NCBI GenBank assembly: GCA_019321725.1
Contig: CM033118.1
Location: forward strand, 17,200,071-17,264,070
DNA: 64,000 nucleotides
Origin: Paulownia fortunei
Taxonomy: Eukaryota > Streptophyta > Magnoliopsida > Lamiales > Paulowniaceae
Direction: 5' to 3'
The notes under the pieces: generated by a model
Database searches by the model: none
Seen by the model: the letters and a program-made list of their open reading frames with translations, nothing else
Told to the model about the DNA's origin: nothing
Made by a program: the position numbers and the translations under genes
Shown here: piece after piece, positions 37,301 to 48,400 of the stretch
Numbering within the stretch: the stretch's first letter is position 1
How the letters are laid out: each line of letters opens with the position of its first letter

Positions 37301-37993
37301 GTTATGTAATACACTTTAACAAAATACCTAACAAAACATACAACAAAATACCAAGTCTAAACTTCTTTAAAAAAATAAAAAAAATAAAAAAAATAAAAAT
37401 TGATTTCACCTGTTTTGATCGGTTGAACTGCGAATATAATTATTTAAGGCTAACCAAATCAGATCGACCGTCGGTTCCAATTGAACTAGCCGGTTCTATC
37501 TGGTTTTGAAAACAATAAATTCAACTATGTATAAATTTATCAAATTTTAAAAATTTATCCTGTAAGTGTTAAAATCATCTTTCATAGATTGAAAATATTT
37601 CTTTACTATTATTCTTAAAAAAAATTCAATATCACCCTCCCTCCAAGTCTAAAAGTTCTAGCTCTGGAGATGGAGCTTAAGTATTTCAGTAGGTAGAATA
37701 CATCTTTGTAAGGAACTCAAATATTGTAGTAATTCAGAGACAAAACAAGAAACCTCATACCTGCTACGTTTAGAATTGATGAAGTCGTCAGGGCGGCGAA
37801 CAATATTGAAGTACCATAGAAATGTCAGCATCTCTCCTAAGAATGGTATTCCCATGTAGCCTGGAGGGAGCCTTGCGCCGCTAGCGGAACGGCGGAGAAT
37901 AACCGGCAGGGCATACCAAATATCATTCCACCACCACAAGAGCAGCCCTGCCAAGGGCACCATCCCCACCACCATTGCCACTGTTACTTCCAT
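34304..37993 (-). CDS. Cytochrome P450, CYP85 clan, probably CYP88/kaurenoic-acid-oxidase-like
   Basis: ER-anchored haem monooxygenase of 480 residues from nine exons: 37,761-37,993, 36,623-36,947, 36,123-36,272, 35,670-35,924, 35,495-35,578, 35,303-35,381, 34,706-34,812, 34,513-34,631 and 34,304-34,394. All introns are GT-AG and phases close. An N-terminal hydrophobic helix (about 5-20) precedes the hinge LPPG (42-45). The ExxR pair is Glu353/Arg356 in EEIIR, the PERF-like motif is PDRW (407-410), and the heme loop FGAGSRVCAG has its ligand at Cys429. The nine-exon layout and the PGYMGIPFLGE start fit the CYP85 clan, whose members oxidise gibberellin precursors, brassinosteroids and triterpenes; the exact family and substrate are not settled here. 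The oxygen-activation motif is odd: AGYVST (294-299) has Val where Asp/Glu is usual. Start chosen by the homologous exon in copy 1. Confidence 0.88.
34915..35145. mobile_element. Truncated MITE in P450 intron 6, same insertion as 26,022-26,497
   Basis: The right part of the MITE remains, ending AAAAAATGCATTTTTTGTAGG and followed by AAAAAAGATGCAAGCTGTT, the same flank as in the pseudogene copy. The left part is lost. Sharing the insertion point means the element was present before the P450 block duplicated. Confidence 0.65.
37150..37522. mobile_element. MITE-like element, family A copy 4, in P450 intron 1
   Basis: Matches copies 2 and 3 in order: TAATTGGATTGGTGATCAAA, CGATTCAATTGATCGGACCA, an AT core with TTGTATAAAATGATAATATA, then GATCGACCGTCGGTTC and CTGGTTTTGAAAACAATAAA. 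It is inside intron 1 of the intact P450 and absent from the pseudogene, so it inserted after the duplication or was lost there. Confidence 0.65.
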
Positions 37994-38028
37994 TTTCTTT
38001 CTGCTAGTTAGGCCTTGTAGTTAGCACA

Positions 38029-38128
38029 GAGTTTGGAATCTAATGTATCTCTTATATATAGATTTAAGCCACCTTGCTGAGTTTGGAATCTGTTGTATTT
38101 CTATATATAGATATAGCCCACCTTGAAT
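38029..38128 (-). promoter_or_regulatory. Duplicated TATA-containing promoter block of the intact P450
   Basis: A 50-bp unit beginning GAGTTTGGAATCT is present twice head to tail (38,029-38,078 and 38,079-38,128). Each unit has its own TATA-like core (TTATATATAG at about 38,052 and CTATATATAG at about 38,101) and ends in AGCC-ACCTTG. The nearer core is about 60 bases before the start codon. The pseudogene has only one GAATTTGGAA-like remnant and no clear TATA box. Confidence 0.6.
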
Positions 38129-38460
38129 GTTTTTTTTCACGAGAAGTACCTGCAAAAATTATTATCACATGAGGTACTTCATATTATATACTTTAAACCT
38201 AACCCCTTATAATTTTATGTTTGAATTTCTTCTAAAAGTCCTCAAATCAATAAAAATATTATCCACACTTATAAATTTATAATTGTCTCTACTTTTAACT
38301 AATGTGAAACATTGTTCGCACACCTAATAATAAAGTTATTACAACGGATTAATGAATTCACAAGGAAAAAAAAAAATTATAATCAAACCCAAAAAAAAAA
38401 AAAAAAATTATATTAGGTATCCATTCCTTATCTTTTTTTTTTTTTTAATTATCAAATGCG

Positions 38461-38720
38461 AACTGTCTTTGGGGTATAATTTAACTGGTGGATTAATCAA
38501 TATGTTACTCGCTTTAAGCGGCAGGGTGGAAGTTCAAATTCTGATGGGAGCTTATGGTTGAATTTCGGTATGGAGCAAGTGTTGTCAGTGGGACTCTGCA
38601 GCTGAAGTTTGGTATGGAGCAATCACATTGAAAACGGCTTTTTGTGCGGGAACCTGTGATACAATTGAAACATATTTCGCGATTTATCTCTCAAAGATGC
38701 TTAAAGCAAAGGGTTTGAGT
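38461..38720 (+). mobile_element. tRNA-derived SINE, copy 1
   Basis: The head has pol III boxes: TAATTTAACTGGTGGATTA as A-box region and GAAGTTCAAATTCTGATGGG as B-box region, about 50 bases apart. The body (GTCAGTGGGACTCTGCAGCT, GTTTGGTATGGAGCAATCA, TTTTTGTGCGGGAACCTGTG) matches the minus-strand segment at 57,040-57,313 over its length. No protein is encoded; SINEs move with LINE enzymes. Confidence 0.7.
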
Positions 38721-39484
38721 TTCAGAATATATTTTGACATAAGTTGGGATACGTGGATTATTAAAATTATAAAACAAAAAAAATATATATATATCAAATG
38801 AGAAGATCCTGGATGATTATTCTCTCCACAATGAGGCCACATCTAGACAAAGCTGCCATATGCCTTAGTTCAATTTACATTTGAAAATTAGCATCGTATT
38901 GAAATACAAAAGAGCCTTGCATATATAATAGAAACTTGGATCACATTTGGATAATTCTAATGTATTTTTTACCTTTTTCTTTTTCTCATTTTCTGTGTTT
39001 CTTTATGAATGGAGTCAGTCACCTGGCAACCGTCGGCGAGGTTGTTCTTGGTTCTATATATTATTGATATGGACAAATTAGGATGATCAGACTTCCCAAA
39101 TCAGCCAATTTGTTAATTATTCTTATGTGAATTGACACCAAGTCTTGTAACAGTAAGATTTCCATTTTTCAAACTTTATGGGTTTACTTACGATTGAAAT
39201 TAAGTGTTATTTTGGGTGCTTTGGGAAAATTATGTTTGGAAAAAAATGTTTTGAAAAAATGAACAAAAAAATGTGATGTATATTTAATTTTATTTTAAGA
39301 ATTTATTTTAGGTTTTAATAATGATGATGTTTGGAAATATTCATCTTGAAGGGAATGTATTGGAAAATATATAGTAATATTTGATTTTTTAAAAAAAACT
39401 TAAAATAAAACCAAATATAGCCTAAATATTTGAAACTGAACTGAACACCTTTATTTCAAATGTTAATTTTTATCATAGTTGTAA

Positions 39485-40290
39485 ATTAAAGGGTTATTTC
39501 TATTTTATTCCTCTCTACTCTTGTTGATTATGACGTTAGACTTTCAATAGTTTTATTTTATCTCATTGTACTCTTATTATGTATTGCTCTGTACTTTTAA
39601 AAATAATTAAATTATCTTACATATTATTTATAGTAAAATTACATTAAAATGTTATAAAATAATATACTTATATTTATATTGTAATAATTTTTTTAACTTA
39701 CTTAATTAATACTTGATAGCCAATTCATTTGAATTTTTTTGTACATAATTTTTAATGACTATTTTTTATTAATATAGTTCCTATTAAAATTCTATATTGT
39801 AGAATATATTTTATTAGTTAATACATTTTACTTATAATTTTTTTGCTCATCATAAATATAAAATATTATTATATAGTTCTAGATAATATTTTATTAAATA
39901 CGTAAAATATTACTAACCATTTTTTTATTATTAATGAAATTATCAAATTTTATAAAAATATGATTAAATATAAAAAATATTTTTAGGTTTAATATAATAC
40001 TATTAAATAAATTATAAATAGTCAAATTATCATAATTTAATAGATACTATGTTAGTTTTTTTTTAAAAAGAGTCATTTTAACATTCAATTTTATTACTAT
40101 AACTTGATAATAATGACTATTTTAGAATTTAATATAATTTCTATCAACTTATGATAATTTCATTAACAATAAAAATGTATTACTAATATTTACATATTTG
40201 ATTGAATATTACTATTCTACAGTTTATAAATTTATAATGAATATGAAATTCACAAATAAAATGTATTAGTCACTATTACTCGATTCAAAA
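39485..40290. mobile_element. Family B element, partial copy 2
   Basis: The left end has the TATTTTATTCCTCTCTACTC and TTATCTCATTGTACTC words of the family, followed by the same AT-rich subterminal run (TTATATTTATATTGTAATAA). The right inverted end is missing. Non-coding. Confidence 0.45.
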
Positions 40291-40299
40291 TTCAGTACG

Positions 40300-41860
40300 A
40301 AAATCAATCTCATGACAAATTCTCGTCAAAACAAGCATGTCATTTAATCGAGGATTAAGGAATTTGTATCTGGTAGTAGTTTTTGTTCTCATACTTACTA
40401 TCAATAAACATTCTCCAAATACATCATCTTTTTTAAGTGCTAAAAACCAAGGAACAGTGGAAGAACTTAGAGGGCGTTTGAATGAATTTACAAACTCTTT
40501 AAAATATTTTATATGATATTTGAAAATAAAATATTTGATAATATTTTTAGAAAATGAGCTCATAAGCTCTCATATAAGATATATAAATCTTATGAAATGC
40601 TTTAAAACAATGAAAAGTTTCTAACTTATTGTTAAAATTTTAACAAAACTCCCTTACAAGATATATAATTTTTTCTCTGTAATCATTTTTTGGCCTTGGT
40701 GCAGCGAATTTAAGACCGTGATTGGATGGCGTGCTATTTTTTGGAAAAAAACATGTATCTGGATCTAATTTTGGCCTTTTTTTCTAAAAACAATCTCATG
40801 AACCCCCCATTATCCCATTTTTCCTCCAAAATCTAGCATCCCAAACTCTACGTGTGGAGAAAAATCTTATTTTCAAAAACATGGGCTTTGTTTGGTGTTG
40901 TTTTGGAGAGGAAAATATCTTGGGGAAATAGATAAATGTATTTTGATAAAATGTAATGGGGAATGTGAAGTATGTTAGATTTTATTTTGAAAATAGTTAA
41001 TGTGATGTATTTTTAGAGAAAGTTGCGATTGATTTCATTTCGAAAAAGAGATATAATGTGTTGTAGACTTATTTTTACATTAACTTTTGTTTAGTTAGCG
41101 ATGTACATCAAACTTTCATATTATAATATATGATTATTATATTTATGTAATGATTAGAAAAAAAAATGTATTTATATTAAGAGAATGATTGAAAGATATG
41201 TATATATATTTATGATAATCCGAATATATATTTTTGTATAGCATTAATTAATTTTTTTTTTCAAATATTCTGAAGGAAGAGAAAAATATATTTTGAAGGA
41301 AAGAATTATTAAATGTACCAATCAAGCACCCACAAGTTATGATTCAAACTAAAATTAAAATATCCAACAAAATTTACCCTCAAATAGTGAAAATTTAACA
41401 ATTATGCAAAAATTTATACATATAACTTCAGTATTTTCACGTCAAACGATGATAATAACGTTACGTAAAAAAATAAATAACATGACATAATTTTGAGTCG
41501 TTTGATATATAACTCCCAATATAGACATATATTATCATATTTACAGGACCAACTGTGCCACGTCTTTGAGCTACAAAACCAAAATTGCACTTTTAGCAGT
41601 TCAATGCATGAGCAATATCATCGGGGCAGGCTGACACATTCATATTACCTGAACCAACAGAAAATGAAAATACATGAAATATTTTGAGTTATTTTCTTTT
41701 CATATAACCCATACTTTTTCTTGATTTGTTTAGGCCTTTGAACATCCTAGGGATCTTTCCTAACTTACTCTCCGAGGTACAGGCTTTTTAAAAGGTCATC
41801 TGCAGTGTTTTCTCTTGACTTTTCTGATATATTTCATGTTAAGGAAAGAAGAATTTTAGC
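40300..41860. other. Intergenic, upstream of the NPF gene
   Basis: AT-rich with MITE-like words such as GGGCGTTTGAATGAA and GGGCTTTGTTTGG, which begin many plant non-autonomous elements, but no element could be bounded. The last 50 bases before the NPF start are GA-rich (AGAGAGAAAGGGAGAGAG), probably the 5' leader; a TTTTTAAAAG at about 41,786 may serve as TATA element. Confidence 0.4.
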
Positions 41861-41880
41861 ACAGAGAGAAAGGGAGAGAG

Positions 41881-44576
41881 ATGGAAATTGGGAGCCATTC
41901 TCCATCTGCTGGTGAAGCCCATCTTTCTCCTTCTGAATCTCAATCCAAAAAGGTTGGCGGGTGGAGGGCCATCAAGTACATTCTTGGTAATCATAATGCA
42001 TTTCAATTCTTACATTTGATCACACTTTTTCTTGCATGGTTTTTGTTTTGTTTTCTCGAGGAAATTAATATTTGTTTTCTTGTTTTTTTTTTTTTTGAAG
42101 GAAATGAGTCGTTTGAGAAATTGGCATCGATGAGCCTAGTGGCCAACATAACGGTGTATCTACGTACCAAGTACAACTTGACTGGTATACTTTTGGTTAA
42201 TGTGGTCACGATATGGTCGGGTACAACAAATGTCTCATCGATAGTGGGCGCCATTGTTTCCGATGCCTATTTAGGACGATTTCTCACTCTCCTCTTTGGC
42301 ACCATCTTTTCGCTATTGGTATGACCGTCTATCTTATAATCCTTCAATTCTCTAAGTTTTGATTAATCTTTATGTTTTCTGATTTTGGAGGATGTAATGT
42401 GAATGGATCTGACCTAATATGTACTTCATATCTCTTTATATAGTGTATGTCTCTCTTACACAGATTTAGATGGCTGAATTACTTGAAACCTAGACAAGGA
42501 GTAGTATCTCCTCCCCCTCCCCCTCCCCCTCCCCCCCCCCCCCCAAGGAAATCAAGAATTCCTTTTATATATCATGGAAGAAGCAACAAAACATGAAAAA
42601 TAAAACTTTTATATGGCAATAAGAATTTTTGAGAGAAGGGCCCCAAAAATGATCTTAAGTGTGACAAACTAGCTAGTCAGTCCATCAATAATAAACAATT
42701 CATGAGAAAATGATATCTTAGAACTTACAAAAACAGTACTAAGTCAATAGTCATTAACACTGGTACAAGGATTTTGGTGAGAAAAGAAAAGAAAATGTTA
42801 ATGAAAATAATTTTGGTTGTTTAATAGTTGTGGAATATAATTAGTTTGAGAAAACTTAAAGAAAAATTTCATAGGAAAAGTTTATTTTCCTCGCAAAAAT
42901 GTGAGGAAAATGAGAGAAAAACACACAATGAAATAAAGTATTTGCTCATTATTTCTCATAAATAACCCCACAAACTCGGGATTTATAAATTTTTATGTTT
43001 TTTTCCTCTGTCCCCACATTTTTCTTTTCTCATCAAGATTCTTGAACCAACAGAACATAACTCTATAAGACTTCAAAAGATTATTTGATCAGCATTTTCT
43101 TATGTAAAGCTACAAATATTGCCCATTTTCCTCTGTGGCCAGGGTATGGGAGCTATGACTTTAACTGCACGTATACCTGAACTAAGGCCTCCATCCTGCC
43201 AAGAGCAATCACTCTGCATTCAGCCCCACAAATGGCAGTTGGCTTTCCTGTTCACCAGCCTTGGACTAATAGCTATGGGTGCAGGTGGGATTAGGCCATG
43301 TAACATTGCCTTTGGAGCCGACCAGTTTGATACAAACACCGAAAAGGGAAGAGCCCAGCTCGAGAGCTTCTTCAATTGGTGGTACTTTTCATTCACAATC
43401 GCCCTCGTTATAGCACTGACTGGGGTTGTCTACGTTCAGACAAACATCAGCTGGGTGATAGGCTTTGCTATTCCTACAGCCTGCCTTGCAATATCGATCA
43501 CAATCTTCTTAATCGGGCGCCATACTTATGTATACAAGAGGCCCCAAGGGAGTGTGTTTGTGGATATGGCAAAGGTGATTGTGGCTGCATTTAGGAAACG
43601 AAAGATAAACTTGAAATTGGGCGATGAGCATTCTTATCATGACCCTGCAGGGGACTTGGAGTGGGAAGCACGTAAATTGATCAAGATCGACAGGTTCAAG
43701 TGCCTTGACAAGGCTGCTCTGATAACTGATCCTACTGAATTGGATGCACAAAGCATGCCTGTGAATAGCTGGAGGTTGTGCAGTGTCCAGCAAGTGGAGA
43801 ACTTGAAGTGTTTAGTTGGGATTGTACCCGTATGGATCGCAGGCGTCGGGTGTTTCCTGGTGATGGATCAGCAGAGCACATTTGGTGTCCTGCAAGCAAT
43901 CCAAATGAACAGATCAATAGGGAGTCATTTCAAAATTCCACCAGGTTGGATGGGGATATCATCAATGATTGCTCTCTCCATTTGGATTCTCCTTTATGAG
44001 CAACTATACATCCCCATGGCTAAGAAAAACTTGAAAAGGGATTCAAGGCTAACAATGCGGCACAGAATCAGTATCGGGATTATCATGTCGATCCTTTGCA
44101 TGGTGGTGGCAGGGTTCATTGAGAAGAGACGTCGAACATTGGCCTTAAGACAAGGCTCGTTTGCCTCGCCTCTTCATGTAGTAGTCCTCTTGCCTCAGTT
44201 CTCACTCTCTGGCCTAACTGAAGCTTTTGCTGCTGTTGCTTTAATGGAATTCTTCACTAGACAATTGCCAGAGAGCATGAGAAGTGTCGCCGGCTCAATC
44301 TTTTTCCTCAGCCTGTCAGTTGCAAGCTATTTAAGCTCCCTAATTGTCAACATCATGCACTCTGTCACAGGAGGAAAAGGAAAAACACCATGGCTTGGGG
44401 GCCATGATCTTAACCACAATAGGCTTGACAACTACTATTACATCGTTGCGGTTCTTGGAGCCATCAACTTGATATACTTCACTTTCTTTGCTAGCAAGTA
44501 TGTACCCTTTGGCGAAGATGTCAGAGTGGGAGGAGAATTGGAGTTGGAGAATTCCGGGGCATCACCGAGAAAGTGA
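41881..44576 (+). CDS. NRT1/PTR family (NPF) transporter, NPF2 type
   Basis: Proton-coupled membrane transporter of 585 residues from three exons: 41,881-41,986, 42,101-42,318 and 43,143-44,576. Phases close at Gly36 and between Leu and Gly. The ExxEK proton-coupling motif is at 38-42 (NESFEK) in the first helix. About twelve hydrophobic helices follow, with IAMGAGGIRPCNIAFGADQF and the FFNWWYFSF helix of the POT/PTR fold, and a long central cytosolic loop rich in charged residues. Known: the family moves nitrate, peptides, glucosinolates or hormones; the NPF2 clade includes nitrate and glucosinolate carriers. The overall sequence resembles NPF2.9-2.11 to my eye, but the substrate cannot be told. 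The start has a GA-rich leader and gives a normal soluble N-terminus. No lesion is seen; length is normal. Confidence 0.93.
42510..42544. repeat. C-rich (CTCCCC)n tract in NPF intron 2
   Basis: About four CTCCCC-type units pass into a run of 14 C. The complement could form a G-quadruplex. It lies in the 824-bp second intron and does not touch splice sites. Confidence 0.75.
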
Positions 44577-44619
44577 TCTTCAATTCCCTCTTTTTTTATA
44601 CTTTTTGGAATAGGTTGTT

Positions 44620-45990
44620 CCATTAGGGCTAGCTTACCAGAGTACTTGCTGAAGCTCTTCCAGTGCGTAAATACAATTCAATAATATGGAAGATTGCTTG
44701 GTTTTGTTTTGTTTTTTTCATTTATTTATTTTTTTTGGTTTTTTTTTTTTTTGATTTTTTTTTTTTTTGAGACAATTGAATACCATATTGATACTTAGCA
44801 TGGGTTATGTGAAAACAAGGTTAAATGTTACGCGAGGATGTACGGGGAACCATATTAAATCACCAGTTAAGGGCGGATAGATCGTCCACACAGTTCTAGT
44901 ACCCATTTCTTTTAAGGCTGAGCTTAATAGGAGCAAGGGGTTCACTTTTTAATGCTCCTCAAGAATCTGATGCTTCGCTTATGAGCGAGGTTATAAACCA
45001 AGTACCAAAGATCACCTACCTTGATTGAATTGGGATTCGCCCTCGCCATCAAAAGTCTCATCCTTCCAATTTTTATATCTTTAGATTTGATAATAGAGTT
45101 GTCCAACATTGAAAACCTCCTTTCTATCTTTGATGGGCATGAATTCAAAACAGGCTAAATCCAAAAGTCAATTTAAATTATGAGTCAAAACAAAGACAAA
45201 TTTCGATAAGACAATTTCATGAGGTCCACAAATTAATATACAAAGTTGGACTATAATACTCTGGTTAAACTCATGGAGCCTAAAGGTCCAAAACCATAAA
45301 AACTCTCCTATTAGTACTATAAATATCTTTAGCCATTATTATCAAAAGATACGAAATCAATTACACATTTAACTATTCTCATGTTTTTTAGTTTTTATTG
45401 ACTTGCTCTAAAACTAACTTAAGCATGGAGGATTTTCATCGAATCAACTCCTACCTCTTCTAATGATATTTTGTGTACCTTGAGTTTCAACTAAAATTTT
45501 CAAAAAGTGGAATAGTCACGTCAATTTTATATATCTCAACTTATTCCACTTTCTTGGCAAGCGGGATGATCTCATACATAAAATAAAATTCTGAATTTGA
45601 TAAACTAAAACTCACTCAAATCACATGTTCGTCTCATCATGGAGTGAATAGTAGTCAAATAAGCGCATCACCAATCATGCTTCTATAGCTATAGCTCTAG
45701 ATATAGAGATTCGAGTTGGGGGGGGGGGGGGGGGGAATAAAACTCCATGGAAAATCCACAAATATATCAAAATAACTTCAACTTAAATTACGGAAACTTC
45801 AATCACTAACATGCTGTAAAAAGACATTCACACTGAATGGAGGTAGCCCAACTCTAGTGATGTAATCTATTTATATTTGAGCCGAACTATATGCAAGTTG
45901 AAAAAGATTGTATTTGAGCATTTAAATTGAACCCAATTTAAAATTTGCCAATGAGCCTGGATTTCATTGAAATTAAGCACATGTCATCAT
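44620..45990. repeat. NPF 3' flank, partially duplicated downstream
   Basis: The start (TTCCATTAGGGCTAGCTTA, GAGTACTTGCTGAAGCTCTTC, GTAAATACAATTCAATAATA) and the end (AATCACTAAC, GAATGGA, TAGTGATGTA, TATTTGAGCC) of this region recur at 49,620-49,673 and 53,533-53,950. About 44,830-45,770 has no counterpart there, so it was inserted here or lost in the copy. No NPF coding sequence is seen in the second copy. Confidence 0.65.
45718..45735 (+). repeat. Run of 18 guanines
   Basis: A pure poly-G tract. Its true length is uncertain for technical reasons. Confidence 0.8.
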
Positions 45991-46229
45991 AGTTAATTCT
46001 AAAATTATGTTTATTTCCTCTTAAAAGTCAATTGACGTTCAAAGTCTATAACACATTTGAATATTACTCCATCTACATGTTTTCGTCTTATGTTTTTTTT
46101 TATAGTGAAAGTTTAAAAATATTTGAATTTGTTTTGGGTGTTTTGGCTCAATTTAAAATCATCTAATACTTAAATTTAAACAAGCTCTCAAAAAATATTA
46201 TTAAAATTTGGTTGAATGTAATGCATACT

Positions 46230-48400
46230 AGAACTTTCACATGAAGCCCGTATATATAAGAATCATTTAGTTAAGTGAGTAATAACTCAACTTTTTATTA
46301 GATTGGATAAGAGTTCATTCTTATCTCAGTTATGATCAAAGTGTTAGAGTAGTACTTGATGTGTCAATATTTTTGACCGTTCTTATACTTTTGCGAATCA
46401 TTTTTATTTATATTAATATCATTTAAATGACAATGTTTATCTTAAATTCATCATAAGAATTAGATAAAGTTCTTAGATCACACATAGCTATGGGGCATGG
46501 TTCCACATATGATGGTGATCGTGGAATATGGCTCTAAAGCTGTGATCTTAAAACGTTCCAAGTTGAGGATTAATGAAATGGGATATCATTGATCTCATTG
46601 AAACTTGCGCATACGATGTAGGTTCGAAAGAAGAATGCCTCATTCCATAGGTATTGGTGTGGAGACACTAGTACATGTATGTGGGTGCTTGTTGGGAACA
46701 AGTACACTGAACAACCCCACCTGAAAATTGCCAATTAGAAATATTCTATTGTCGAATGAGAATTTTTTCATTACGATAGTGCAAGAATTAGTCATTGGAC
46801 TTGAGGTACAATGGTAACCTTATGCATGATATGTTGTACTTTGATATATTTTTCGATTGCATGACAATCACAAGGAATTTATATTGGGTGTAACATCTTC
46901 ATGTAGGAGATTCATGAGTGGCTAACAAATGATCCATCACCTATTTAGATGAATAGGTGAATCTTCTATGTATTCCATTGTACTTGACTCTAAAATCATT
47001 GACCAAGGTTGGATGAAAATTAGACGTGGGGTTTTTTTAATTATTTATCATCGAGTCAAGCTATTAGGAATGGAAACATAGTTATTGAGCTAATGGGGTT
47101 TCGATTTGACATCCATGTCCTGGGTTCAATCGGGAGATTAGATAATGGAAGAACCGTACTTGCATGGTATTCGTAATTGAAATAGGTTCGCACATTCACA
47201 TTATACTAGAAGTCATGATGCATTGCTAGATGTTTTTCATATCTTGTGGGTTCTTGAAATTAATGAGTTAATTTCAAGATAATTAATTAATTGGATTAAT
47301 TAATCAGAATAATTAATTATTCAATTAAGTCACAAGAGTTATGAGCTCACGATTAGTTTAAAGTGAACCTAAGGGATCACACACAAAATTTGGACAAATC
47401 CATTTCTACCTTAGAAATTAATCCAAGTGTTGGATTAAATTAATTAATGTGATTAATTAATGGGGTTAAATTAATTCATGTGTAGAATTAATTTAATTAA
47501 TTAATTAGATTAATTGATTGGACCTAATTTGATTAAAAAGTCCAATTGGAACATTTAATTAATTGATTGGATCAATTAGGTAAAATGGACCTAATTAATT
47601 AAATAAATTAATTTAATTGATTGGATCAATTAAAGTAGAATTTAATTGATTATTTAGGCCTAAGTCCATTAAGTGTGGGCATGTAGGAAGCCCATTAGGA
47701 AATTGGATTGGAAATCCAATTTTTAGAAAAAGTTGAATTGAGAATTCAATTTCTATGAGGCAATAAGGAAAAGGAAAAGTGCTTATGGAATAAGGAAACC
47801 TTATCAAAAGAGTTGGAGATAAGAAAGGAAGAAGAGTCCTATATAGAAAGAACTTATGATAGTTTTGATTGAAAATCTTCTTGAATATTTTTATGGGGAT
47901 TTTAATTGCAGATTTTTGTGAAGAAAAATAGTTTTCTTTCATCCCAAAAATTCGTCTCTCCTTTCCTTTCAATCTCCAAAAGTTCACCAATATTTTATCT
48001 AATTTAATTCTTAATTTAATTGTTGAATTAAAAATTAAATTAAACACCTAAAACACTAATTGTTAGTGTGTTCTTGTTCTAAACAAAATTATTTTGGAAT
48101 AGAATTATCGAATCGAAAACTACTATTATAAGATTCGATTGCGAGTGGGAATCCAATGTGTGGATACCGTTAGAGGGATAATATTTGAGATCCTAAAAAT
48201 GAATCAGATTTCGATCAAAGGGGTTTTGAATTAAAGAACATGAAGATACTTTAATTTAAGGATAACGATTTGAATCGTTTCAATTCCTATATCAGACAGA
48301 GTGCAAATCAATATAAAAGTTTTTGAAATGTTTTTACTTTAATTATTAAAAAATACACAAGTGAATAATCGCGAAAGAATTATAGGATTTATTTTAATTA
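46230..48400. mobile_element. Probable degenerate LTR-retrotransposon remnant without coding region
   Basis: A 2-kb non-coding block with LTR-like features: TATATAAG near 46,250 and CTATATAGAAAG near 47,840 as possible TATA boxes, the latter followed by a leader-like stretch. The central part (47,270-47,660) is a mosaic of AATTAATTAATT words. No TG...CA ends, primer site or polyprotein were found. The 144-codon minus-strand frame at 47,613-48,047 is low complexity. 48,400-49,600 holds nothing recognised. Confidence 0.35.

Larger units (their letters stand above)
33965..39215 (-). repeat. Segmental duplication, copy 2 (with intact P450)
   Basis: Counterpart of 24,910-30,720, in the same orientation and about 9 kb away. 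Introns differ by insertions: a family A MITE sits in intron 1 here, and the intron 6 MITE is reduced to its right part. Confidence 0.85.

Noticed and set aside
43376..43999. Additional frames of 60-94 codons in the NPF exon
   Set aside because: Out-of-frame or antisense shadows of the 485-codon NPF frame.
47613..48047. 144-codon open frame on the minus strand
   Set aside because: Low-complexity Phe/Ile/Lys-rich translation of AT-rich LTR-like DNA, with no domain.
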